Source: Sulfuricurvum sp. IAE1
GTDB lineage: Bacteria > Campylobacterota > Campylobacteria > Campylobacterales > Sulfurimonadaceae
Length of the DNA: 41,328 nt
Direction of reading: 5' to 3'
Assembly (NCBI GenBank): GCA_945867285.1
Contig: CAMBHX010000001.1
Location: 1-41,328 of the forward strand
In this document: piece by piece, positions 34,845 through 41,328 of the stretch
How the letters are laid out: each line of letters starts with the position of its first letter
Numbering within the stretch: position 1 is the first letter of the stretch
Position numbers and translations under genes: made by a program
Notes under the pieces: model-generated
The model's database searches: none
Told to the model about the DNA's origin: nothing
What the model saw: only the letters and a program-made list of their open reading frames with translations

Positions 34845-36008
34845 ATGCTCTTTAGCGCCCCCTTGCAAAAAAGCTCCAAAAAAATTATGTTACTAGGTTC
34901 CGGTGAACTGGGCAAAGAAGTTGCTATTGAAGCGCAACGTTTAGGGATAGAAGTAGTCGCTGTTGACCGCTATAAACACGCTCCAGCCCATTTGGTTGCT
35001 AATCGCTCTTATGTGGTTGATATGCAAAACCGTGAGGAAGTACTCAAGATTATTCGCAAAGAAAAACCTGACTTTATCCTCCCTGAAATCGAAGCTATTA
35101 GTATTGATGCCCTGTTTGATGCTGAAAATGAGGGTTTTTGTGTCATTCCGAACGCTGAAGCGGTCAATAAGACTATGAACCGTAAAAACATCCGCCGTTT
35201 TGCTTCAGAAGAATTGGGGATCAAGACCAGCGGGTATCATTTTGTGAGTACCTATGAAGAGATGTGTACCGCTGCAGATGATTTGGGCTTCCCGTGTGTT
35301 ATCAAACCAGTCATGAGCAGTTCGGGTCATGGGCAAAGTATCGCGCGCAGCCCCTTTGACCTCGAAGCATCGTGGGAAATTGCCAAAGAAGCTCGTGGTG
35401 ATGCGAGTGAGCTCATCGTTGAGGAGTTTATCCGTTTTGATTATGAGATCACTCTTCTCACTGCCCGTAACGGCAGCGAAACGGTATTTTGTGAGCCTAT
35501 AGGACATATCCAAAAGGATGGTGATTATATTTTCAGTTGGCAGCCTATGGAAATGTCTAAAAAAGCCCTCAAGCGTTCTCGTGATATTGCCCAAAAAATC
35601 ACCGATGGATTAGGTGGTAGAGGATTGTTTGGGGTTGAATTGTTTATTTCAGGTGATGACGTGTACTTTAGTGAAGTGAGCCCTCGTCCGCATGACACAG
35701 GGCTAGTAACCCTCATCACCCAAAGTCAAAGCGAATTTGCTCTTCATGTACGTGCTGTTTTGGGACTTCCTCTTGGATTTACCTTTTATGGTGAGGGCGC
35801 GAGTGCAGCGTTCAAGTCGAGTGTTGAATCTCAAGCTCCTGTGCTGGATATAGAAGAGAAGGTTTTTGGGGATAACAGCTATGTGAGAGTGTTTGGGAAA
35901 CCTGAGGCGCATGTTGGCCGACGCATGGCAGTAGTTTTGGTGTTTGATAAAGTGAAAAAAGCACTCAAAAAAGCTGAAAAATTGGTGAGTAAAATCGCAG
36001 ACGCATGA
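34845..36008 (+). CDS. purT: Formate-dependent phosphoribosylglycinamide formyltransferase (PurT)
   Basis: PurT formylates GAR to FGAR using formate and ATP, bypassing the folate-dependent PurN. The 387-residue ATP-grasp protein is full length. It has LLGSGELGKEVAIEAQRLG for the N-terminal nucleotide region, KPVMSSSGHGQSI in the ATP-grasp loop, IVEEFIRFDYEITLLTAR, and FSEVSPRPHDTGLVTLI with the metal-binding acids. The next gene overlaps its stop by 4 bp (ATGA). Together with purB this fits a complete purine route. Confidence 0.97.
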   Translation: MLFSAPLQKSSKKIMLLGSGELGKEVAIEAQRLGIEVVAVDRYKHAPAHLVANRSYVVDMQNREEVLKIIRKEKPDFILPEIEAISIDALFDAENEGFCVIPNAEAVNKTMNRKNIRRFASEELGIKTSGYHFVSTYEEMCTAADDLGFPCVIKPVMSSSGHGQSIARSPFDLEASWEIAKEARGDASELIVEEFIRFDYEITLLTARNGSETVFCEPIGHIQKDGDYIFSWQPMEMSKKALKRSRDIAQKITDGLGGRGLFGVELFISGDDVYFSEVSPRPHDTGLVTLITQSQSEFALHVRAVLGLPLGFTFYGEGASAAFKSSVESQAPVLDIEEKVFGDNSYVRVFGKPEAHVGRRMAVVLVFDKVKKALKKAEKLVSKIADA

Positions 36009-36934
36009 AAATAGTTATTTTAGATGCCCTTACGTATGGGGATACTTCGTTGGAGGGTTTTAACGCTCTAGGAGATGTTATTATTTATCAAACCACTACT
36101 CCCGAAGAGATAGCTGGGCGTGTCCAAGATGCTGAGGTGATTGTTACTAACAAAGTTGTTATTGATGACACCATAATGGAATCTGCGTCAAATCTCAAAC
36201 TTATCTGTGTTGCTGCAACGGGGATGAATAACATCGATCACAATGCAGCGGTACGTAGAGCAATTACTGTCAAAAACGTAGCAGGGTATTCGACCGATTC
36301 TGTGGTGCAGCATACGTTTTCGATGCTGTTTTATCTGTTAGGCCATTCTGTCTATTATGATGAGTATGTCAAAAGCGGATCATGGCAAAAAGAAGCAGTA
36401 TTCACTCATATCGGCCCCTCGTTTAGTGAACTGCGAGGTAAAAAATGGGGGATTATTGGTTTAGGTGAAATTGGTCGAAATGTGGCACGAATTGCTCACG
36501 CATTTGGGGCTAACGTTTGTTATTATTCTACCTCAGGAAAAAATGATAGTGACGAGTTTGATAAAACAACCCTCAGTCGTCTTATTGAAAACAGTGATAT
36601 TATCTCTATTCATGCCCCGCTGAATGCTTCAACGCAAAATCTGATTTCCCATTCAGAGCTGTTGCAGATGAAAGATGGTGCTGTACTTTTGAATTTAGGT
36701 CGTGGCGGTATTGTAGATGAGGATGCGTTGAGTGTAATTATCGATGTTAAACCAATCTATGTAGGTTTAGATGTGCTGGTCAATGAGCCTATGAAAACAC
36801 CGCATAAACTGCTGTCTATCAAAACCCCCCAGCGTCTTTATATCACGCCTCATATTGCGTGGACATCACGTGAGGCACGAGAACGACTGATTGCAGAAAC
36901 GATAAGCAATATTAAGGAATTCTGCCTCGTATGA
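36005..36934 (+). CDS. D-2-hydroxyacid dehydrogenase, HprA-like
   Basis: This NAD-dependent enzyme reduces a 2-oxoacid to a D-2-hydroxyacid. In 309 residues it has the Rossmann motif GLGEIG (152-157), LNLGRGGIVDE with the substrate arginine, a glutamate in VNEPMKTPH and the catalytic histidine in ITPHIAWTS. The architecture is closest to glycerate/hydroxypyruvate reductases, but the substrate cannot be fixed by eye. Translation is coupled to purT by a 4-bp overlap. Confidence 0.92.
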   Translation: MKIVILDALTYGDTSLEGFNALGDVIIYQTTTPEEIAGRVQDAEVIVTNKVVIDDTIMESASNLKLICVAATGMNNIDHNAAVRRAITVKNVAGYSTDSVVQHTFSMLFYLLGHSVYYDEYVKSGSWQKEAVFTHIGPSFSELRGKKWGIIGLGEIGRNVARIAHAFGANVCYYSTSGKNDSDEFDKTTLSRLIENSDIISIHAPLNASTQNLISHSELLQMKDGAVLLNLGRGGIVDEDALSVIIDVKPIYVGLDVLVNEPMKTPHKLLSIKTPQRLYITPHIAWTSREARERLIAETISNIKEFCLV

Positions 36935-36965
36935 GGCAAGCATAAGTCCTCTAGTGGCTAACGTA

Positions 36966-36990
36966 GCCAAAGGGATTATATTCCTTTGGC
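36966..36990. terminator. Bidirectional terminator between the dehydrogenase and AEC genes
   Basis: GCCAAAGGG (36966-36974) pairs with TCCTTTGGC (36982-36990), including one G-T pair, then GTTTTA. A smaller GGCTA-ACG-TAGCC hairpin sits just before it. Convergent genes end on both sides. Confidence 0.7.
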
Positions 36991-36993
36991 GTT

Positions 36994-37905
36994 TTAAAAT
37001 AGATTCAAAATAGTCGGTAACATAAACACAATTCCCAAAAACATCACTGAAGTAATAAACACCTGAGCCGTGACGGTTTTAGGTGCACAGTTATACAGTG
37101 ATGCAAGATTGACATTAGCAACTGCTAGCGGTACCAACATCTCTAAAAACAATATTCCCTTGACCATTGGTTCCATCTCAATATTTTGTAACACCACAAA
37201 CGCAATCACTGGAATGAGAATAAACTTCGTCCCAGACACCCACACACTTAGACGGATATTGAGCGTTTTGAGTTCAATCCCATACAAATAAATTCCAAAC
37301 AGTACTAACTGCATCGTCATCGAGGCATATGCCCCCATCATCAACGTTTTATCCACGGCAGGACTGGGGACATAGCCTGTGAGATTAAGAGCGATTGCCA
37401 TCATCGCTGCCCATAAAATTGGAAGCTTCACAATGTTGAGCAATGACCCTCGAACACTAAATTCCCCTCTCGAATAAAAAAAGACCCCGATAGTGTAAAC
37501 CACAAAAATATTCATGAGATTAATGAGGGTGACATACGGGATACTTTGTTCTCCAAACAGTGCAATGGACAGTGGAACTCCCAGATTTCCTGTATTGCCG
37601 ATGAGGGCTGCGACAGTAGCAATAGAGCGCTCTTTGGGTTCACTAAATACCATGCGAGCCAATGGGATCATCAATAGCAACGCTATAAGTGAAATAGCAA
37701 TGTATAGCGCAGGAGCAAGCAGTAATTGTGTATCGATAGGGCGCTTGAGCAATCCCCAAAAGGTGAGAAATACCTGTAAAAAATAAACACTCAGTATGGT
37801 AATGGTACGATCGTCAATTTGCTCTTTAAACGACCACTTGGCACCAAAACCTACGGCAATAAAGAGGTAAATACCAAGCAGGGAGAGGAGTGTTTCGAAG
37901 GTCAT
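36994..37905 (-). CDS. AEC-family (auxin efflux carrier type) permease
   Basis: I choose ATG at 37903-37905, with GGA upstream, over a TTG 12 bp further; the product has 303 residues. Ten membrane segments in two groups of five, with family patterns ALIGNTGNLGVPLSIALFG in the fourth and LEMLVPLAVANVNLASLYN near the ninth, identify the AEC/PIN-like carrier family. Bacterial members carry malate, malonate or other small acids, but the substrate is not evident here. Confidence 0.92.
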   Translation of the reverse strand: MTFETLLSLLGIYLFIAVGFGAKWSFKEQIDDRTITILSVYFLQVFLTFWGLLKRPIDTQLLLAPALYIAISLIALLLMIPLARMVFSEPKERSIATVAALIGNTGNLGVPLSIALFGEQSIPYVTLINLMNIFVVYTIGVFFYSRGEFSVRGSLLNIVKLPILWAAMMAIALNLTGYVPSPAVDKTLMMGAYASMTMQLVLFGIYLYGIELKTLNIRLSVWVSGTKFILIPVIAFVVLQNIEMEPMVKGILFLEMLVPLAVANVNLASLYNCAPKTVTAQVFITSVMFLGIVFMLPTILNLF

Positions 37906-37955
37906 GAATATCCACAAATATTTTTTATCATTTTAGCAGAAAATTAATTTTGTGC

Positions 37956-37961
37956 TATAAT
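37956..37961 (+). promoter_or_regulatory. Extended -10 promoter of the toxin-antitoxin pair
   Basis: TGTGCTATAAT (37951-37961) is a near-perfect extended -10 lying 28 bp ahead of the antitoxin start, with no obvious -35. Confidence 0.7.
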
Positions 37962-37988
37962 CATTAAAACTTGCAAAAGGGGAATGAG

Positions 37989-38198
37989 ATGCAAACAATT
38001 CAATTGGAAGTTGAAGATTCAAAAGTTGATGTTATTTTAACGATTATCAAAAACTTGAAAGACAATGTTGTCAAAAAATATGAAATTATTGGACAAGCTG
38101 ACGAAATAAAGCAATTTAATTCTTTGTCGCACTCAAAATTAAATACTATTTGGGATAACCTAGAGGATAGTGATTATGACCGCTTTCTCAAAGTATGA
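37989..38198 (+). CDS. Putative antitoxin
   Basis: The start is ATG 37989, preceded by AAAAGGGGA. The 69-residue acidic protein begins MQTIQLEVEDSKVDVILTII and ends SKLNTIWDNLEDSDYDRFLK, the length and layout of a type II antitoxin with a toxin-binding tail. I do not see a clear DNA-binding domain. It overlaps the toxin start by 23 bp, and the arrangement (antitoxin first, coupled toxin) is the standard one. Confidence 0.8.
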   Translation: MQTIQLEVEDSKVDVILTIIKNLKDNVVKKYEIIGQADEIKQFNSLSHSKLNTIWDNLEDSDYDRFLKV

Positions 38199-38511
38199 TA
38201 TCGTCGTTGTAAAATTTCCATTTGCAAGCAGTTTGAAATACAAAGCTCGACCTGCTGTCGTCCTCTCTTCCTCAACATACAATAGTGAATCACGCAACTC
38301 TTTAATTATTTTAGCTATTTCGAGTCAAATAAGTACAAAACTAGAGATGGAATTTGAAATTGTAGATTGGAAATTTTCAGGGCTCTTAAAGCCTTCTGTT
38401 TTTAAATCATCCGTTGCTACTATTGACCGAGATGTTGTTTTGACAAAACTGGGTGAATTGTCCCACCAAGATAGTCAAAAACTTGAAAAAATGCTAACAC
38501 TAATGTGTTAA
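38176..38511 (+). CDS. MazF/PemK-like toxin
   Basis: I choose ATG 38176 rather than GTG 38170; the product has 111 residues. It starts MTAFSKYDIVVVKFPF and continues KARPAVVLSSSTYNSES, with a serine/arginine strand region and LKPSVFKSSVATIDRDV, typical of MazF/PemK RNA endoribonucleases. Its start lies inside the antitoxin gene, giving coupled translation. The family cuts mRNA at short sequences when the antitoxin is lost; the specificity here is unknown. Confidence 0.88.
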   Translation: MTAFSKYDIVVVKFPFASSLKYKARPAVVLSSSTYNSESRNSLIILAISSQISTKLEMEFEIVDWKFSGLLKPSVFKSSVATIDRDVVLTKLGELSHQDSQKLEKMLTLMC

Positions 38512-38532
38512 TTCTTCAATGGCGTGAAATGA

Positions 38533-38781
38533 CTATTCGATATCAATTAAAAAATCAGCGATTTTGACATCTAAAATTTTAGCGATTTTATAGAGATGTT
38601 CGAGATTGAAGTGTTTTTTGTTGTGGCAAATTTCGGCAACGGAAATCAATCCAACAGATTTGAGTCCGATAGAGAGAGCTAGATCAAGTTGGCTCATCCC
38701 TTTTTCTTTGCGAATACGCATGACATTGATTCCGATTTTGCGATACATGGCATCGACTTCCGACTTTGTCAATTCTTGCAT
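38533..38781 (-). CDS. Xre-family helix-turn-helix regulator
   Basis: The 82-residue protein is essentially one HTH: NVMRIRKEKGMSQLDLALSI, then GLISVAEICHNKKHFNLEHLYKIAKILDV. It is divergent from an outer-membrane barrel gene, with a 97-bp gap carrying two matching operator-like palindromes, one of which abuts its own start codon. I infer autoregulation and control of the neighbouring barrel gene. It converges with the toxin gene and may or may not relate to it. Confidence 0.9.
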   Translation of the reverse strand: MQELTKSEVDAMYRKIGINVMRIRKEKGMSQLDLALSIGLKSVGLISVAEICHNKKHFNLEHLYKIAKILDVKIADFLIDIE

Positions 38782-38801
38782 AAACTACCTATAGTTAAAC
38801 T
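38782..38801. promoter_or_regulatory. Operator-like site 2, at the start of the Xre gene
   Basis: AAACTACCTATAGTTAAACT matches the palindrome at 38835-38854 at 16 of 20 bases and directly touches the Xre start codon (complement of ATG at 38779-38781). It covers the Xre ribosome site, so binding there would block Xre expression. Confidence 0.6.
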
Positions 38802-38834
38802 AATCATATGTCTAGTAAGAATACAATATTTTAG

Positions 38835-38854
38835 AAACTAACTATAGTTAGTTT
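38835..38854. promoter_or_regulatory. Perfect 20-bp palindromic operator, site 1
   Basis: AAACTAACTATAGTTAGTTT is a perfect palindrome 24 bp before the barrel-protein start. It overlaps the expected transcription start after TACAAT (38822-38827). Its centre is 53 bp from that of site 2, about five helical turns. Confidence 0.75.
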
Positions 38855-38878
38855 TAAATAACATTAGATGGGAAAAGT

Positions 38879-39412
38879 ATGAAAAGAATTGTTTTGGCAA
38901 GTTTGTTTACTAGTGGATTAATGGCGGCAGGGAATGATAATTATTTTGGATTGAGTACTGGAAATGCAGAGTTGAGTGGTAATGTAGCCTCTACAGATTT
39001 TGATACCGATGGAACACAGTATACGGCGACATTGGGGCATTATTATGGTGATACAGGGCGTGTTTCAGCAGCTTATACTTATGTAGACCGAGAAGCAGGA
39101 GTGGATAAGGCAGATGCAATCTCAGTAGCATATGATTTTATTCTTCCTCTGGCAGACAACAAGTTTTCCTTGTATGCAGGACCAGTGCTTGGATATACAT
39201 GGTATGAAGAATCAGAGAATGGATTAAGCCTTGATTTAAGTGGGTTTCATTATGGAGCACAAGCTGGTGCTATTGTAAGATTAGTCGATAAGATTGAAAT
39301 TGAAGCTGGATACCGATTTCTTCTTCAAACAGGAAGCGATACTGTTTTAGGTGTTGACGTTGATGCTGATGATGTCAAAATATGGTACGTTGGTGCTAAT
39401 CTCCGTTTTTGA
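38879..39412 (+). CDS. Small outer-membrane beta-barrel protein
   Basis: The 177-residue protein has a signal peptide (MKRIVLASLFTSGLMA). Alternating strands follow, each with aromatic residues, such as TQYTATLGHYYGDTGRVSAA, LYAGPVLGYTWYEE, GFHYGAQAGAIV and KIEIEAGYRFLLQT, and it ends in the barrel terminus VGANLRF with a terminal phenylalanine, as BamA substrates have. This is the OmpW/OmpX-like small-barrel pattern, but I cannot name a family. Two Xre-type palindromes upstream suggest repression by the divergent regulator. Confidence 0.85.
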   Translation: MKRIVLASLFTSGLMAAGNDNYFGLSTGNAELSGNVASTDFDTDGTQYTATLGHYYGDTGRVSAAYTYVDREAGVDKADAISVAYDFILPLADNKFSLYAGPVLGYTWYEESENGLSLDLSGFHYGAQAGAIVRLVDKIEIEAGYRFLLQTGSDTVLGVDVDADDVKIWYVGANLRF

Positions 39413-39422
39413 TTTTTCTTTT

Positions 39423-39451
39423 GTCATTCCCGCTCTTGTCGGGAATCCAGC
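39423..39451. repeat. CATTCCCG...CGGGAATCCAG inverted repeat
   Basis: ATTCCCG (39426-39432) pairs with CGGGAAT (39440-39446) in the phrase GTCATTCCCGC...GGGAATCCAG. Such palindromes are dispersed intergenic repeats in many bacteria; here it follows the barrel gene. Confidence 0.6.
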
Positions 39452-39532
39452 TTAATTTTTTTCTTCCTACTCTCCCCTTGAGCAACTCCTAAAATCCATT
39501 ACGCTACAATCACACGAAAGAGAGGTGCGTAT

Positions 39533-41134
39533 ATGGCAACAGTATTGATTATCGGTAGCGGTGGTGCAGGTTTAACAGCAGCATTGTCAGCGCATGAGGC
39601 AGGTGTCCATGTTATTGTCGCCTCTAAAACATTTCCTACACGCTCCCAAACTTCGATGGCTCAGGGGGGGATGAATGCGGTTTTGGATGACAATGATAGT
39701 ATTGAAAACCATATTGCCGATACCCTCAAAAGCTCTGGTGGCCTTGGCGATGAGGTGCAAATAGCCACCATGTGCAAAAAAGCTCCTGATGCGGTACGAT
39801 GGCTCAATAGTATCGGTATGCCCTACAGTCGTGATAAAAACGATGAAATCGCACGACGGAGGCTTGGGGGTGCATCCGCACCACGAGCGTGTTATGCCCA
39901 AGACTACACAGGGCTTAAGCTTCTCCATACTTTATATGACCAATGTCTCAAAGCCCATATTGAGTTTAAAAATGAGTATTTTTTACTTAACCTTATTGTT
40001 GATGAGGAGACAAATCGCACCTTGGGGGCAACGTTTCTCAACATCCCAACAGGAGAGGTAGAAGAGATCCGAGCTGATGCTGTTATTATGGCAACGGGTG
40101 GATATGGATACCTCTACGGCAAACACTCTACCAACAGCGTTCAAGCAAGCGGTGACGGAATCGCCTGTGCCATCCGTGCCGGCGCAAAACTCGCCGATAT
40201 GGAGTTTGTCCAGTTTCATCCCACGGCATTGTTAAGTTCATCGATTTTAATCTCTGAGAGCGCACGAGGAGCCGGTGGGCATTTACTCAACGCTAAACAC
40301 GAACGTTTCACCGATGAACTCGCCCCTCGCGATGTCGTAGCTCGTGCTATTCACGACGAGATGGAAAGCGGCGGTGCGGTCTATCTGGATATTCGTCATT
40401 TGGGGGAAGAATTTATAGCTCATGAGTTACCACAAGAGCGAAAATTGGCACAAATTTATGAGGGAATTGATCCAGTTTCTGATCTCATCCCCATCAAACC
40501 TGCTGCTCACTACAGTATGGGAGGCATTGAGGTCGATAGTCAGTGTCAAAGTAGTGTTAGTGGCTTGTTTGCTGTGGGTGAGTGTGCTAATCACAAGACC
40601 CATGGAGCAAATCGGCTAGGGGGAAACTCACTGCTTGAACTCAGCGTGTTTGGGCGTGAGTGTGGTCAAAATGCGGCACACTTTGGAGTCAACAATCCTG
40701 CGCCCGCACTTGAAAATCCGCAATACGCCAAGGACGCTAATTTTATTCGAGGGGTGATGTACTTCACCAAACAAATCGACTTTTACCAAAAACAAGAGAT
40801 GCTCGCTAACATATTTTATAACAATGTCGGATTAGTGCGTGAAGATATGGGTCTCAAAGCAGTCCTTGGGGCGATTCGTCAAATGCAAAAAGAGTTACCC
40901 TTTATGGGTCCTCGTGATACTAACAAAGAGTATAACACTAATTTAGTGGAGTTTATAGAATTTGGGAACAAAGTAGAACTGGCAGAGATTATAGTCGTAT
41001 GTGCGATTAGCCGTGTCGAGAGTCGTGGCGCACATTATCGTGTCGATGCTCCAATGCGACATGATTCACAGTTTGGAGCCCATACTATTACATGGAAAGA
41101 AGGAGGGGTGTTATGCGCGGATTTTATAGCTTAA
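39533..41134 (+). CDS. Succinate dehydrogenase/fumarate reductase-type flavoprotein without the covalent-FAD histidine
   Basis: The 533-residue FAD protein of the SdhA/FrdA/NadB superfamily starts MATVLIIGSGGAGLTAALSA, the FAD Rossmann fold. The position that in E. coli SdhA reads FPTRSHTVSAQGG reads FPTRSQTSMAQGG here, so the histidine that holds FAD covalently is glutamine. Active-site pieces are present: SARGAGGHLLN, PAAHYSMGGIEVD, GECANHKTHGANRLGGNSLL and SRGAHYRVDAP. No twin-arginine signal is seen, so it is cytoplasmic. No iron-sulfur subunit gene is adjacent on either side in the window. It may be a fumarate reductase/succinate dehydrogenase subunit acting with distant partners, or another flavoprotein reductase. 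Confidence 0.85.
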   Translation: MATVLIIGSGGAGLTAALSAHEAGVHVIVASKTFPTRSQTSMAQGGMNAVLDDNDSIENHIADTLKSSGGLGDEVQIATMCKKAPDAVRWLNSIGMPYSRDKNDEIARRRLGGASAPRACYAQDYTGLKLLHTLYDQCLKAHIEFKNEYFLLNLIVDEETNRTLGATFLNIPTGEVEEIRADAVIMATGGYGYLYGKHSTNSVQASGDGIACAIRAGAKLADMEFVQFHPTALLSSSILISESARGAGGHLLNAKHERFTDELAPRDVVARAIHDEMESGGAVYLDIRHLGEEFIAHELPQERKLAQIYEGIDPVSDLIPIKPAAHYSMGGIEVDSQCQSSVSGLFAVGECANHKTHGANRLGGNSLLELSVFGRECGQNAAHFGVNNPAPALENPQYAKDANFIRGVMYFTKQIDFYQKQEMLANIFYNNVGLVREDMGLKAVLGAIRQMQKELPFMGPRDTNKEYNTNLVEFIEFGNKVELAEIIVVCAISRVESRGAHYRVDAPMRHDSQFGAHTITWKEGGVLCADFIA

Positions 41135-41244
41135 GCGGTGATGACAAAGAGTGGGATGAAGAGATTATCGATGACCACAAAGATAGTTGTTGTGAAGATG
41201 ATTATGACGACGATGAAGACAACGAGAAAGAGTGGTGTGATTAA
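41113..41244 (+). CDS. Tiny acidic cysteine-containing protein, 43 residues
   Basis: ATG 41113 follows AGGAGG (41101-41106) at 6 bp, inside the end of the flavoprotein gene. The product starts MRGFYSLSGDDKEWDEEIID and has three cysteines (one CC pair, one near the C-terminus) in a strongly acidic sequence with a DDYDDDEDNEKEW stretch. It is translationally coupled to the flavoprotein gene, which suggests a partner or assembly role. I do not recognise it. Confidence 0.65.
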   Translation: MRGFYSLSGDDKEWDEEIIDDHKDSCCEDDYDDDEDNEKEWCD

Positions 41245-41328
41245 AACACCACTTGTTCCCCAAACAGTTTATTGAGTTGTGTTAGCAAATCTACGGGATC
41301 AGTTTGGATACCATGAATCATAATGGCA
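41241..41328 (-). CDS. 3' end of an unidentified reverse gene
   Basis: The minus strand has an open frame from the window edge to TAA at 41241-41243, encoding 28 residues including HGIQTDPVDLLTQLNKLFGE. It is convergent with the small acidic protein and overlaps its stop by 3-4 bp. Too little remains to name it. Confidence 0.6.
   Translation of the reverse strand, partial: AIMIHGIQTDPVDLLTQLNKLFGEQVVF

Noticed and set aside
39533..41134. L-aspartate oxidase (NadB) as the identity of the flavoprotein, because it also lacks covalent FAD.
   Set aside because: The FPTRS...AQGG, SARGAGGHLLN and HKTHGANRLGGNSLLE motifs and the C-terminal length look closer to SdhA/FrdA, but NadB-like activity is not excluded by sequence alone.
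1..41328. CRISPR arrays, insertion sequences, integrases or prophage genes.
   Set aside because: No regularly spaced direct repeats, transposase motifs or attachment-site duplications were seen. The phage-like protein at 12659 stands without other phage genes.

Overview
The window looks like the replication-origin region of a Campylobacterota (Epsilonproteobacteria) chromosome, most likely a free-living Sulfuricurvum/Sulfurimonas-type organism. The evidence is the gene order ruvC (reverse) - dnaA - dnaN - gyrB, DnaA boxes of the TTATTCACA type rather than TTATCCACA, extended -10 promoters with no clear -35, low GC, and a dense set of signalling genes. The genus is inferred from style and gene content; no search was run.

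Layout. 1-4.9 kb: nucleotide metabolism on the minus strand (5' part of nrdA, then purB upstream of it) and an RluA-family pseudouridine synthase on the plus strand. 4.9-11 kb: the origin, with three clusters of DnaA boxes around ruvC and dnaA, a textbook unwinding module (boxes, C-tract, DnaA-trio, AT-rich DNA) between dnaA and dnaN, then gyrB and a degenerate GGDEF/EAL membrane protein. 12.4-15.5 kb: poorly known genes, including a reverse two-gene unit whose second gene resembles phage/DnaT/DnaD-type replication proteins, and a protein with nuclease-like acidic motifs. 15.5-20.7 kb: a tightly packed six-gene plus-strand operon (cysteine-less thioredoxin-fold exported protein, MacB/FtsX-type permease, LolD-type ATPase, a heme-copper-oxidase subunit I relative with altered active-site ligands, a polytopic membrane protein and a YceI-like exported protein). 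I regard this as the best candidate for an undescribed system.

20.7-23.3 kb: metallo-beta-lactamase-fold hydrolase, queF, an EamA transporter and tRNA-Ala(GGC). 23.4-28.8 kb: an exported SPOR-like protein, then a signalling operon (HDOD, REC-HD-GYP, single-domain REC, and a hybrid histidine kinase with globin-sensor and CZB-like zinc domains). 28.7-34.4 kb: TauE/SafE-like membrane protein divergent from a MerP-like periplasmic metal-binding protein, a ThiI/MnmA-like PP-loop enzyme with an NFACT-R-like tail, dnaG and a chemoreceptor. 34.5-38 kb: rpsU, purT with an overlapping D-2-hydroxyacid dehydrogenase, and an AEC-family carrier. 38-39.4 kb: a toxin-antitoxin pair, and an Xre regulator divergent from an outer-membrane barrel gene with a pair of matching palindromic operators between them. 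39.5-41.3 kb: a succinate dehydrogenase/fumarate reductase-type flavoprotein whose covalent-FAD histidine is replaced by glutamine and which has no iron-sulfur partner beside it, a tiny acidic cysteine-containing protein, and the 3' end of a reverse gene.

Most genes are ordinary housekeeping genes in normal condition. Assignments rest on motifs and lengths read by eye; comparisons with family members are from memory.
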